Shown here piece after piece: positions 34,737 to 42,646 of a stretch of DNA of 64,000 bases (its first letter is position 1; each line of letters opens with the position of its first letter). The notes beneath the pieces were generated by a model. The model saw only the letters and a list, made by a program, of their open reading frames with translations, was not told where the DNA came from and did no database searches. Source of the DNA: Dissulfurispira thermophila. Its GTDB lineage: Bacteria > Nitrospirota > Thermodesulfovibrionia > Thermodesulfovibrionales > Dissulfurispiraceae. A program made the position numbers and the translations under genes. The stretch spans positions 1,426,001 through 1,490,000 of the forward strand of contig NZ_AP022873.1 of the NCBI RefSeq assembly GCF_014701235.1, read 5' to 3'.

Positions 34737-36443
34737 ATGCGTAAAAAACTCGGTGAAATACTCATAGAATCTGGACTAATCACAGAGGAAGAGCTTAAGC
34801 ATGCCTTAACAGTGCAGAAAATCAAAAAACAGAAGATAGGGAAAATACTCATAGAACTTGGTTTTGTTACAAATGAGCAAATTGCCGAAACCCTTGCTGA
34901 AAAATTAAATCTTCAGCTCGTTTATTGTGCGGACCATAAAATACCTGATGCGCTTAAAAAGCTTATTCCGAAGGATTTTGCTAAGGATAACCTTGTTTTT
35001 CCCATAGGTAAAAAAGATAACACCCTTATCCTTGCCATGGCTGATCCTCTGGATTACAGGACAATAGATGCTATTTCCTTCAGGGAACATCTCAGGGTTT
35101 TGCCTGTAATTTCCTACTACTGGGCTATCCTCAGAGCGATAGAGCAGAATTATGTAGAAGATGAAAATGTATTTGATGTCTTTAGCGCAAATATCACGGC
35201 TGACAAGGATGTTAAGTTTATAGAAGAGAAAGGATCCGATATTGACAATGCAAATATAGAGGTATTGTATTTAAAGAGCAAGTCCCCGCCGATTGTAAAG
35301 CTCGTGGCAATGATTATCGCAGAGGCGGCCAAGGCTATGGCAAGTGATATTCACATTGAGCCACGGGAGAAATATGTTCAGGTGAAATTCAGAATAGATG
35401 GAGAACTGCGCAATATATTCAAGTACGACAAAAATATCCACGATTCAGTAATATCGAGGGTAAAAATAATCTCAAATCTTAATATTACAAACAGACGACT
35501 TCCTCAGGACGGGAGCGCCCATGTATCATTTCATGGCAAAGAGATAGATCTGAGAATATCAACCCTTCCATCCCTCTATGGGGAAACGATAGTTATTCGA
35601 TTGCTTGATCAGAGTATCGGTATAATTCCCCTTGAAAAACTTGCAATGCCCGAACATATCAGAAATCCCATAATTGAGATAGTTGAACGCCCGCAGGGGA
35701 TGTTTATTGTTACAGGGCCAACCGGCAGCGGGAAGACCACCACTCTCTATGCATGTCTCTCCCAGCTCCGCTCCGAATCAAAAAAAGTTGTAACAATAGA
35801 GGACCCTGTTGAATATAAGCTGGAGGGAATCACACAGATACCTGTTAATGAATCAATCGGCCTCACATTTGCATCGGTCCTTCGTTCAGTTCTCCGCCAG
35901 GACCCGGATATCATTAAAATAGGAGAGATAAGAGATATTGAAACTGCAGAAATTGCAATAAAGGCATCTCTTACAGGTCATTTTGTTTTGACAACCTTGC
36001 ATACAAATAACACGGTTGCCACAATTACACGACTCATTAATCTCGGGATTCCAGCTTATCTTATAAGTTCTGCTGTAAGCGCTATCTTAGCTCAAAGACT
36101 CGTTAGGAAGATATGCAATCATTGTAAGGTCGAATCAGAGATTACAGAAGAACTCCTATCTTTTATGGAAACACACAATCTTCCTGTAATAGGAAAACAT
36201 TATCATGGCACAGGCTGTCAAAAATGTTCCAATACAGGATATTCCGGAAGAATAGCTGTTTATGAATATATTCAAATGAGTCCTGCATTAAGAAAATTAG
36301 TCGCCAATAATACCAGTGAAAGCTCACTGCTGATGGCAGCCAAAAACGAAGGCGTTACTTTTCTCTTTGAAGATGCATGGAATAAGGTAAGAGACGGGAT
36401 AACAACCGCTCATGAGGTAATTGCAAAGGTTCCTGTGACCTAA
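34737..36443 (+). CDS. GspE/PilB-type secretion or pilus assembly ATPase
   Basis: A 568-residue ATPase. An N-terminal GspE_N domain appears as two related helical repeats (KLGEILIESGLITEEELKHA and KIGKILIELGFVTNEQIAET). The core has Walker A TGPTGSGKTTTLYACLSQLR, Asp box VVTIEDPVEYKLEGITQIPV, Walker B DPDIIKIGEIRDIETAEIA, His box TGHFVLTTLHTNNTVATITR. The zinc tetracysteine is CNHCK ... CQKCS. It could power pilus extension with PilT (31220) or type II secretion; no other machinery genes are near. Start at ATG 34737 gives the standard N-terminus, although the ribosome-binding site is weak; an upstream TTG at 34713 is possible. Confidence 0.9.
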   Translation: MRKKLGEILIESGLITEEELKHALTVQKIKKQKIGKILIELGFVTNEQIAETLAEKLNLQLVYCADHKIPDALKKLIPKDFAKDNLVFPIGKKDNTLILAMADPLDYRTIDAISFREHLRVLPVISYYWAILRAIEQNYVEDENVFDVFSANITADKDVKFIEEKGSDIDNANIEVLYLKSKSPPIVKLVAMIIAEAAKAMASDIHIEPREKYVQVKFRIDGELRNIFKYDKNIHDSVISRVKIISNLNITNRRLPQDGSAHVSFHGKEIDLRISTLPSLYGETIVIRLLDQSIGIIPLEKLAMPEHIRNPIIEIVERPQGMFIVTGPTGSGKTTTLYACLSQLRSESKKVVTIEDPVEYKLEGITQIPVNESIGLTFASVLRSVLRQDPDIIKIGEIRDIETAEIAIKASLTGHFVLTTLHTNNTVATITRLINLGIPAYLISSAVSAILAQRLVRKICNHCKVESEITEELLSFMETHNLPVIGKHYHGTGCQKCSNTGYSGRIAVYEYIQMSPALRKLVANNTSESSLLMAAKNEGVTFLFEDAWNKVRDGITTAHEVIAKVPVT

Positions 36444-36446
36444 ATT

Positions 36447-36660
36447 GAGCGATTCTTACACCTAAAAATGCAGGACGGGTGTGACGAAAAACCTTTAGGC
36501 TTCAGTATTGTAAATAACATAAGCCTATACCTGTCATCTGCATCGGTGGTTACTTATTGAGTGATACATTCTTAATCTCTCATATGCATTCCAACAAACA
36601 CTTTCTAAAGGCTTTGAGCCATGCCCATCCTGCATAAAATTGCTCAACTTAGGTGTGAGT
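36447..36660. repeat. MITE-like element with imperfect terminal inverted repeats
   Basis: No gene is seen in this roughly 215-bp stretch. The left end (CTTACACCTAA then ATGCAGGACGGG) matches the reverse complement of the right end (CTCACACCTAA ... ATGCAGGATGGG), with a TTGAGC-ATT segment displaced between ends. Inside, CCTTTAGGCTT and AAGCCTA form a second pair. The right end shares a GCTCAAAGCCTTTA motif with the element at 40139-40336, suggesting one dispersed family. Confidence 0.5.
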
Positions 36661-36692
36661 TACTAAACAGGACTTTTGCAAGAAAGTAAGGG

Positions 36693-37015
36693 TTAGACCT
36701 TTAGTTCAACACCATTTTTTATTATTTCTCTGACAAATAAGTTATCTTTATTAAACTCTTCTGGGCTAAAAGTATGGACTTCAATACGGCTGTCAATCTT
36801 TTTAATAAAAATGGGATAAGCATCTTGCTGTCATAAAATCCAATCCCAGAAAAATCAGACGAAATTATAGCAATATCCATATCGCTCCATTCAGTAACGT
36901 TGCCTTTTACATAAGAACCGAACAGGATGGCTTTCTCGATTCTGAAATTGGAAGCCTTTAGCAATTCAAGAAATTTTTCAGCTATTTCTATAACTTCGTC
37001 TGTGATAGCAGCCAT
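36693..37015 (-). pseudogene. MNT-type nucleotidyltransferase (antitoxin), frameshifted
   Basis: The first 65 residues are a minimal nucleotidyltransferase with the GSYVKG and Asp-x-Asp motif (ILFGSYVKGNVTEWSDMDIA). After KMLIPFL the frame goes wrong. Adding one T to the T5 run restores IKKIDSRIEVHTFSPEEFNK and DNLFVREIIKNGVELKV, ending in TAA at 36693. As read, the product ends at 36722. MNT proteins pair with HEPN toxins (as HepT/MntA), and the HEPN remnant lies just upstream. AAGGAG is 8 nt before the ATG. Confidence 0.72.
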
Positions 37016-37379
37016 AGATATAACTCCTTAATCTTTGTAAATACTCCTCGGCAAATTCTTTTGTGCAGAGCCTGTAAAAATCCTGTTTATAATCAGGATA
37101 CCTCGCTTCTATGTTAAAACGGTTTATTTCGCCCAATAATTGTTTTTGTTCATCCGATAAGTGCGTGTTGGTTCTTTCTGCCAGTATGATAAGATTATGT
37201 ACTTTAGGCGGCATTTCGCCTCTGTCTCTAACACAAAACGCCTTTAATACCTTTTCTATAACAAGATGTCCAATAAACAGACACCAATCATATTTTTCGC
37301 TCTTAAAAAGTGTTTCTGCTACATCAAGATCATGCGCCGCGGAGTTCAGCCAATATTCAACATGCTACTTTTTATCCAT
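36988..37379 (-). pseudogene. HEPN-domain toxin (HepT-like) with nonsense and frameshift lesions
   Basis: From ATG 37379 the frame reads MDKK, then a TAG at 37365-37367, then HVEYWLNSAAHDLDVAETLF and KSEKYDWCLFIGHLVIEKVL, a full HEPN domain. It continues into MPPKVHNLIILAERTNTHLS, whose Met at 37214 gives the longest intact frame. Near the end one A is missing after TACAA; restoring it yields the family-like tail IKELYLWLLSQTKL with TAG at 36988, overlapping the MNT start. So the toxin has two lesions and its partner one. The HEPN RNase motif RxxxxH is not clearly present in what remains. Confidence 0.7.
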
Positions 37380-37418
37380 TTTTATATAAAATCCAAAACA
37401 TAACCACAAAGTTCGGTT

Positions 37419-37456
37419 TATATTTATTTAGCTATATTTATAGCCAAATAAATATA
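37419..37456. promoter_or_regulatory. Long AT-rich palindrome upstream of HEPN/MNT
   Basis: A 38-bp palindrome centred on GCTATA-TT-TATAGC, extending outward with TATATTTATTT / AAATAAATATA. 17 of 18 positions per arm pair, with one A/C mismatch. It lies about 40 bp upstream of the HEPN start codon, a likely operator for a toxin-antitoxin pair, or a transcription-stop hairpin without a T run. The rest of the 37380-37568 spacer shows nothing else. Confidence 0.4.
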
Positions 37457-37568
37457 TAAAAAATTATATCGTAGATCGAGATCATAACAGCCAGAATAAG
37501 TTCACAACTTCAGCTATTCCCCGCCTACGCCTCATCAAAAATCCCCACCTTTTAAACAAGACTTTCCA

Positions 37569-39044
37569 TCAATCCTTATCAATAAATGCATCTTTTAGCA
37601 ACTTGCTCTGTCTTTCAAATGCCTGCCTGGGATTCCTGGGGTCTTTCATAAGGGCAATCTCCTGCGTAATAAGCCTTGCGAGGTTCAATACATGGGTATC
37701 AATCTTTGCTGACTCCCGTTTATAAAGGGGATGGTCGCGGTTTATATAGATAGTTGTCTCCTCGGAGAATACCTCGGGACCGTCCTCGCCAAAGCTGTCC
37801 ACCACACATGACACACCTGTCTCACCAAACTTTATTTTCTTTATGATGGCATTGGGCGTAAGTCTTTTTACCTTTGGTTTCTTCTTTCTTTTCTTCTCGA
37901 TCTTTGGTTTTTCCTCAACATTTATCTCCTCTGTCTTGACTTCTCCTTCCTTTTTGCTAATCTCAGCAGCATTTCCAATACCTTTTATCTCGCTGCCAAC
38001 AGGGAGTGCACCAAAAGGAGAAAGATCAGGATTTGATGCAAGCGATTTGTATATCCTCTGAAGCGCCTCTTTAAGGGCACGGCTGACTTTTTTACCTTCC
38101 TTCTTGAGAGTCAATTTCTGGAGTGCTGTCTTCACATCTTCCATTATTCTACCCATAACCCTGAGAAACTCTTGATACTCTTCAGAATCTTTAATAAAGC
38201 CTGTCCTATCACTCGTTATTGGTAAAAAATCTGCATTAACCTCACCCCTTACCCTTGCCATTGCCTTTCCCCATGTCTCCATACCAAAGAGTTCCCTTCT
38301 TACAGTTACCTGCTTTACCTTTACATCAATGCCAAGGTCTGTCGTTGTTGATGCTGTCTCTGAAAGGATTACTATCTCACCGCTTACAGGACCAAATGGA
38401 GTTCCTTCAAGAAATGGGATCTTGTGTCCTGATAGGCTTCGGGGCATCACAGTATGATTATTAATTCTCACCCTAAAATTAGGCGCTTTGATTGGCGTGC
38501 CTTCTATGATTTTTGCCTCTATATCTCTGGGGTCAAATGCCCTCTCAAGCCCCATCAATATAACTGTCGTGCCATTCTGCTTCCTGAAATCAGAAGGAAG
38601 TCTCTCAAAGGGCAACTGCCATGCATCAGGGGTCTTTTCCCATTGCTCTTTATCAAAAATAACCCTTCCAACAAAATCATCCTTTTTTGTAATAATCTCA
38701 AACCGCCTGCAAGCTGAGAGACTTGCAAATTTGCCAATGCCAAATTGACCGATTCTATCTCTGTTATATATAGGTGATTTTGGAGAATAGAGTTTTTGCT
38801 GAGAGCCTATATTGAAATATTGCCTGAGTCCTTCCATATCCATGCCGCTTCCATTGTCCCTTATCTCGATGCTGTCTTCCGCAACAATAATTTCAACCAG
38901 AGTGGCATCAGCATCATAGGCGTTATTAACAAGTTCCCTCACAAATTCGATACTTTCGGCATACAGCCTTTCGCCTATGGTAGTTATATGACTTTTATCA
39001 ATGGTTACAGGAATGAATTCAGGAAATGATTGCACATTACTCAC
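37569..39044 (-). CDS. GHKL (Hsp90-like) ATPase domain protein
   Basis: A 491-residue protein with an N-terminal Hsp90/MutL-type ATP-binding domain: SIEFVRELVNNAYDADATLV (N box), IEIRDNGSGMDMEGL (G1), DRIGQFGIGKFASLSACRRF (G2). A middle domain continues to about residue 310. The C-terminal part has a Lys/Glu-rich low-complexity linker (KEGEVKTEEINVEEKPKIEK) and a final domain with helical end. It is not HtpG (too short, no MEEVD or middle-domain signatures). Standalone Hsp90-like ATPases of this kind are sometimes found in defence or repair contexts, but the function is unknown. Confidence 0.75.
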   Translation of the reverse strand: MSNVQSFPEFIPVTIDKSHITTIGERLYAESIEFVRELVNNAYDADATLVEIIVAEDSIEIRDNGSGMDMEGLRQYFNIGSQQKLYSPKSPIYNRDRIGQFGIGKFASLSACRRFEIITKKDDFVGRVIFDKEQWEKTPDAWQLPFERLPSDFRKQNGTTVILMGLERAFDPRDIEAKIIEGTPIKAPNFRVRINNHTVMPRSLSGHKIPFLEGTPFGPVSGEIVILSETASTTTDLGIDVKVKQVTVRRELFGMETWGKAMARVRGEVNADFLPITSDRTGFIKDSEEYQEFLRVMGRIMEDVKTALQKLTLKKEGKKVSRALKEALQRIYKSLASNPDLSPFGALPVGSEIKGIGNAAEISKKEGEVKTEEINVEEKPKIEKKRKKKPKVKRLTPNAIIKKIKFGETGVSCVVDSFGEDGPEVFSEETTIYINRDHPLYKRESAKIDTHVLNLARLITQEIALMKDPRNPRQAFERQSKLLKDAFIDKD

Positions 39045-39049
39045 CTTTT

Positions 39050-39622
39050 TTATACTACATTTGAAGATAATTTAAAATCTGCTATCTTCGAATATTCTGC
39101 ACCTGTGGGCTTTAAAACACTCCGCATGAGCAGAACTTCATTTACTTCTATACTACCAAAAAATGTGTCTTTAAAGGTATAAAGTTCCTTGATGACCGAC
39201 TCTATGCCCTTCCTGTCCTTCACTCTGCCTATGGTAAGATGTGGGGAGAATCTTCTATCTTCCCTTTCAAATCCGAGAGCAGACATTGATTTCTCAATAT
39301 CCTCGTAAAGTCCTTTTAATTCTTCCGATTGGTCTATCCCAATCCATAAGACATTGGGGTATTTAAAGTTCGGAAATGCACCAGCACCTCGAATATTAAT
39401 CTTAAACACATTATGCCTTTTGCATATTGACGCAAGTTCTTTCTCTATTTCTGGAATTAAATCTTCTTCTACATCGCCAAGGAATTTGAGTGTGAGATGG
39501 ATATTTTCAACCAAAACCCATCTGACACCTTTTAAAGTCAGTCCGCATTTCTTGATAACGTCTGCAATAGCATTTTTTATATTCTCGGACATGTCTATGG
39601 CTATAAAACACCTTATAAACAT
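39050..39622 (-). CDS. thpR: RNA 2',3'-cyclic phosphodiesterase (2'-5' ligase family)
   Basis: A 190-residue 2H phosphoesterase with both catalytic HxT motifs: NIHLTLKFLGDV (about residue 42) and SPHLTIGRVKD (about 128). The start MFIRCFIAIDMSE is the family norm. It opens cyclic phosphates in RNA or joins 2'-5' ends; the physiological substrate in bacteria is unclear. It lies 3 nt after pgpA, consistent with the pgpA-cinA-thpR-recA neighbourhood of many bacteria. cinA is absent here and an Hsp90-like gene follows instead. Confidence 0.92.
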   Translation of the reverse strand: MFIRCFIAIDMSENIKNAIADVIKKCGLTLKGVRWVLVENIHLTLKFLGDVEEDLIPEIEKELASICKRHNVFKINIRGAGAFPNFKYPNVLWIGIDQSEELKGLYEDIEKSMSALGFEREDRRFSPHLTIGRVKDRKGIESVIKELYTFKDTFFGSIEVNEVLLMRSVLKPTGAEYSKIADFKLSSNVV

Positions 39623-39625
39623 TAT

Positions 39626-40081
39626 TTAGACCAATCTAACTATCTGTAATATGATATTTGTTATTACTCCTGCTGTCAGATCATCAATCATCACGCCAAT
39701 GCCACCACTGAACATCCTCTCAAGATTCCTTATTGGCGGTGGTTTTAGTATATCGAAAAACCTGAATAAAAGGAATGCGGTTATAACATAGCCGATAGTT
39801 AATGGAAGAAATATAATCGATGCCATATAACCTATAAATTCGTCTATGACAATTTGCTTGCTGTCCTTTGTTCCTAATTCTTCCTCAACAACTTGAGAAC
39901 TTGCAATACCTAAAATAAAACCAACTGCCAATATAACAATCTGCTGTAAAAAATCAGGCTTGAAAATCCATATAAATATCAGACCTGCAAGACTCCCGAA
40001 GGTGCCGGGTGCAAAAGGGATATAGCCGATGAAAAATACAGTGGCGATGATTTTTGATAGAAGTCCACAAGAGCCTTTCAT
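39626..40081 (-). CDS. pgpA: Phosphatidylglycerophosphatase A
   Basis: A 151-residue membrane enzyme that dephosphorylates phosphatidylglycerophosphate. Family signatures GYIPFAPGTFGSLAGLIFIW, DSKQIVIDEFIGYMASIIFL (the acidic metal-binding site) and GGIGVMIDDLTAGVITNIIL are all present, with four membrane segments. It is the first gene of the minus-strand pgpA-thpR pair. plsX at the window start belongs to the same lipid pathway. Confidence 0.93.
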   Translation of the reverse strand: MKGSCGLLSKIIATVFFIGYIPFAPGTFGSLAGLIFIWIFKPDFLQQIVILAVGFILGIASSQVVEEELGTKDSKQIVIDEFIGYMASIIFLPLTIGYVITAFLLFRFFDILKPPPIRNLERMFSGGIGVMIDDLTAGVITNIILQIVRLV

Positions 40082-40138
40082 TGGCTAATATTTTAACACA
40101 AATGCTTTACCGTAATCATGGATAGCAGGTATGCGCTC

Positions 40139-40336
40139 AAAGCCTTTATCAATGCGATGAGATTATTTTTCTGCCTGTTTCAGCATGGAGGCGATTTCAT
40201 CTCCCCCATGAGCCCCCTCTTGAAAGGGGGGGGCGAAAGGGGGATAAAATCCCCCTTTCGGACTAAAAGGTGATCTGAAGTTGCCCTTAAACAGCGGGAG
40301 GGTTCGGCTCTAAGGTATCGCTGATAAAGGCTTTTC
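40139..40336. repeat. MITE-like element in the 380-bp pgpA-nudix gap
   Basis: No gene is seen between 40082 and 40461. The ends AAAGCCTTTATCAATGCGAT (40139-40158) and ATCGC-TGATAAAGGCTTT (about 40317-40335) form near-perfect 18-bp terminal inverted repeats enclosing about 160 bp. Inside are several C5/G5 tracts (CCCCCTTTCG, GAAAGGGGGG) that can pair. The GCTCAAAGCCTTTA edge is shared with the element at 36447-36660. Confidence 0.5.
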
Positions 40337-40353
40337 AGCACCCCTGAATAATA

Positions 40354-40381
40354 CCCCAAAAAATCTTACAATTTTTTGGGG
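40354..40381. repeat. Perfect 11-bp hairpin upstream of the Nudix gene
   Basis: CCCCAAAAAAT / ATTTTTTGGGG with a 6-nt loop (CTTACA). There is no T run after the stem on either strand, so it is not a classical terminator. Confidence 0.4.
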
Positions 40382-40461
40382 ACCCCTGATATCCAGTAAT
40401 AGAGTTTTTCATTACGGATTATGTGCTTTACGAAACCTTCTATTTTCTGTTATTTTTAAAT

Positions 40462-40986
40462 ATGCAAGAAGAAATTTTGGAAATAGTTGACAGACAAGGC
40501 AATACTATAGGGACAGCACCACGGTCACATATTCACGGAAATCCTTCTTTAATCCATAAGGTAGTCCATATACTCGTCTTCAATGACAGAGGGGAATTAC
40601 TCTTACAGAAACGTTCGATGAAAAAAGATGTAGCACCCGGCAAATGGGATACCTCTGTGGGTGGACATGTCCCAAATGGAGAAGACCTCATAACTGCTGC
40701 AATAAGGGAGACAGAAGAAGAACTCGGGATTACGCCTATTAATTTAAAACCCCTTTATTCCTATATCCATTCAAATACTTACGAAAGTGAGATGGTCTTT
40801 ACACATTCATGTATTTATAACGGACCATTTACATTTAACAAAGAAGAAATAGATGAAATAAGATTTTGGGATATGAAGGAGATAAAAAATGCCATAGGCA
40901 CAGGATTATTAAGCGATAACCTCGAGTCAGAAATAATGAAATATCTGTCCTTCAGTGATCAAACTCCCCTTTCATCAGCACCATAG
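40462..40986 (+). CDS. Nudix hydrolase (IPP isomerase-like or YfcD type)
   Basis: A 174-residue Nudix protein. The box is complete: GGHVPNGEDLITAAIRETEE followed by ELGI. The N-terminus QEEILEIVDRQGNTIGTAPR and HKVVHILVFNDRGELLLQKR are typical of the YfcD/IDI-like subgroup acting on small diphosphates; the substrate is not predictable. Start at ATG 40462 matches family N-termini; an upstream GTG at 40423 would add 13 hydrophobic residues. The 3' end overlaps the convergent queE by 28 nt. Confidence 0.85.
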   Translation: MQEEILEIVDRQGNTIGTAPRSHIHGNPSLIHKVVHILVFNDRGELLLQKRSMKKDVAPGKWDTSVGGHVPNGEDLITAAIRETEEELGITPINLKPLYSYIHSNTYESEMVFTHSCIYNGPFTFNKEEIDEIRFWDMKEIKNAIGTGLLSDNLESEIMKYLSFSDQTPLSSAP

Positions 40987-41594
40987 ATATATTTATGCAG
41001 CTGCAGATTCAGCCTCACAGGTAGCCTGTCTTCAACTATCCATTTAGAGAGGTCATACGGTAAAAGTGCGCCATATGCCGGTGACATGAGAATTCTACAT
41101 TTATTTAATAGGCTGTAATCTTTTATAAAGCTTTTCACCCATTCGTAATCCTCCCTGTCCATGACAACAAACTTTATTTCATCATCAGACTTAATATATT
41201 TTAGATTCATCAAATCCATCTTCTCAAACATACCGCTCCTTGGCGTCTTAATATCCATTATTACAGTCACCCTCTTATCCACATCCTTTATGCTTTCACT
41301 GCCGTTTGTTTCAAGCAATACAGTAAATCCATTATCAAGGAGTTTTCTCATCAGTAACAACACTTCTCTTTGCAGTAGAGGTTCTCCGCCTGTAATTTCA
41401 ACAAGTTTTATCCCATAACTCTTAACTCTTTCTATAATTTCATTTTCTGACATTTCCATACCTTCCTCATAGGCATAGGTTGTATCGCAGTAAACACACC
41501 TGAGATTACACCCTGTCATCCTTACAAAAACACACGGTAATCCTGCATATGTTGATTCACCCTGTATGCTTGCAAATATTTCACAAACCTTCAT
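40959..41594 (-). CDS. queE: 7-carboxy-7-deazaguanine synthase (QueE)
   Basis: A 211-residue radical SAM enzyme that makes the 7-deazaguanine ring from 6-carboxytetrahydropterin, the product of QueD (11676). The cluster motif CNLRCVYCDTTYAYEEG (Cx3Cx2C), N-terminal VCEIFASIQGESTYAGLPCV and VEITGGEPLLQ are diagnostic. C-terminal LPVRLNLQLHKYIYG is also family-typical. Start 41594 gives the standard MKVCEIFASIQGE; an upstream frame to 41621 is possible but less likely. Confidence 0.93.
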   Translation of the reverse strand: MKVCEIFASIQGESTYAGLPCVFVRMTGCNLRCVYCDTTYAYEEGMEMSENEIIERVKSYGIKLVEITGGEPLLQREVLLLMRKLLDNGFTVLLETNGSESIKDVDKRVTVIMDIKTPRSGMFEKMDLMNLKYIKSDDEIKFVVMDREDYEWVKSFIKDYSLLNKCRILMSPAYGALLPYDLSKWIVEDRLPVRLNLQLHKYIYGADERGV

Positions 41595-41610
41595 TACAGC
41601 CCCTGTTGTC

Positions 41611-41675
41611 ATTACAAGCAAAGTAAAGCAATCCCATCTTTAAGATTGCCTCGGCACTTTGTGCCTCGCAATGAT
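41611..41675. repeat. Dispersed repeat fragment (CTCGCAATGA type)
   Basis: Short stretch with AGCAATCCCATCTT, AAGATTGCCTCGGCACTTTG and GCCTCGCAATGA. Related to the larger repeats at 43567 and 61664. AAGATTGC / GCAATC and GGCAC / GTGCC pairs allow a hairpin. Confidence 0.45.
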
Positions 41676-41690
41676 ATGACTATGTTGCAT

Positions 41691-42587
41691 TTAAAATCTA
41701 AAATCAGCCTGTATAATCTTTCCATTACCATCCATTACCACTCTTGAAAAAAACCTATCTCCTGCCAAAAATGAATATGATAGCTCCCTCCATATAACTA
41801 TTGTCCTTTTTTCTTCTCTTCTTACCTCTGCATATGGGTATCTTGAGAAATATAAAAAATTTGACACAATTCTACTTTTCTTTGACTCAATAATTGCAGG
41901 ATCATTATTATTCAAAACATACTTTTCATAAATACAGACCTTCCTGGAGAATAAATCCACAAAACCTGTTTTCACCTCATCACCTGACTTTATAACAAAC
42001 CACCACCTCAAAAAATCATTCGGTAAAGGATAAACCTTATAGATATTAGCATCAATCTTTGTCTTCAAAAATTGTTTTGTCTCTTTCTGTAAATATGCCC
42101 TACCACCTATATATGCAGCAAACAACACTAAAGCACAGAGAGCAATTATTGCTGACCTATGTTTGTTCATCTTTCCCAATATAACAGTTAGCAATAATCC
42201 AATAGTTATATAAGGGTCAATTATAAAAGTAAGGTCGAGGGAATATTGATTCCAGTCCAGAGGCGATAATATCCTTGTGCCGTACTGGTTTGTCAAATCC
42301 ATTAATAAATGCATGCCGTAGGCAAGGAATGAGATGAAATAATAGTAAAAAAATCCACCTTTCCCCCTGAAAATAAATGCCATAATAGCAGGGAACAGTG
42401 CAAGGGCAAGGATTCCATGAGTAATACCTCGATGGTATCTTAAAAAAATATCTGTTCCCCAGAAGCGGGTTATATAATCGAGGTCAGGAGCAATAGCAGA
42501 AAAGATAAGCACAAATAAAGCTGCCTTTCTTTTAAAACCAAGTTGATGTATTACTGCACCTGAAATCGCATGTGTAAGGGGATCCAT
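41691..42587 (-). CDS. Membrane-bound metal-dependent hydrolase (YdjM/DUF457 family)
   Basis: A 298-residue protein starting MDPLTHAISGAVIHQLGFKR. The metal-binding His/Asp pattern (DPLTHA, APDLDYI, YHRGITHG, MHLLMDLTNQYGTRILSP) is characteristic of the YdjM family. Four to five membrane segments occupy residues 1-170; the C-terminal part is soluble and probably extracytoplasmic. Cellular role is poorly known. It is divergent from the LysR gene. Confidence 0.87.
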   Translation of the reverse strand: MDPLTHAISGAVIHQLGFKRKAALFVLIFSAIAPDLDYITRFWGTDIFLRYHRGITHGILALALFPAIMAFIFRGKGGFFYYYFISFLAYGMHLLMDLTNQYGTRILSPLDWNQYSLDLTFIIDPYITIGLLLTVILGKMNKHRSAIIALCALVLFAAYIGGRAYLQKETKQFLKTKIDANIYKVYPLPNDFLRWWFVIKSGDEVKTGFVDLFSRKVCIYEKYVLNNNDPAIIESKKSRIVSNFLYFSRYPYAEVRREEKRTIVIWRELSYSFLAGDRFFSRVVMDGNGKIIQADFRF

Positions 42588-42646
42588 ACTTGTTAATCTA
42601 TCATGTTTTAATAGACATGGTCAAAGTGTTACAATTATATAGAGCA

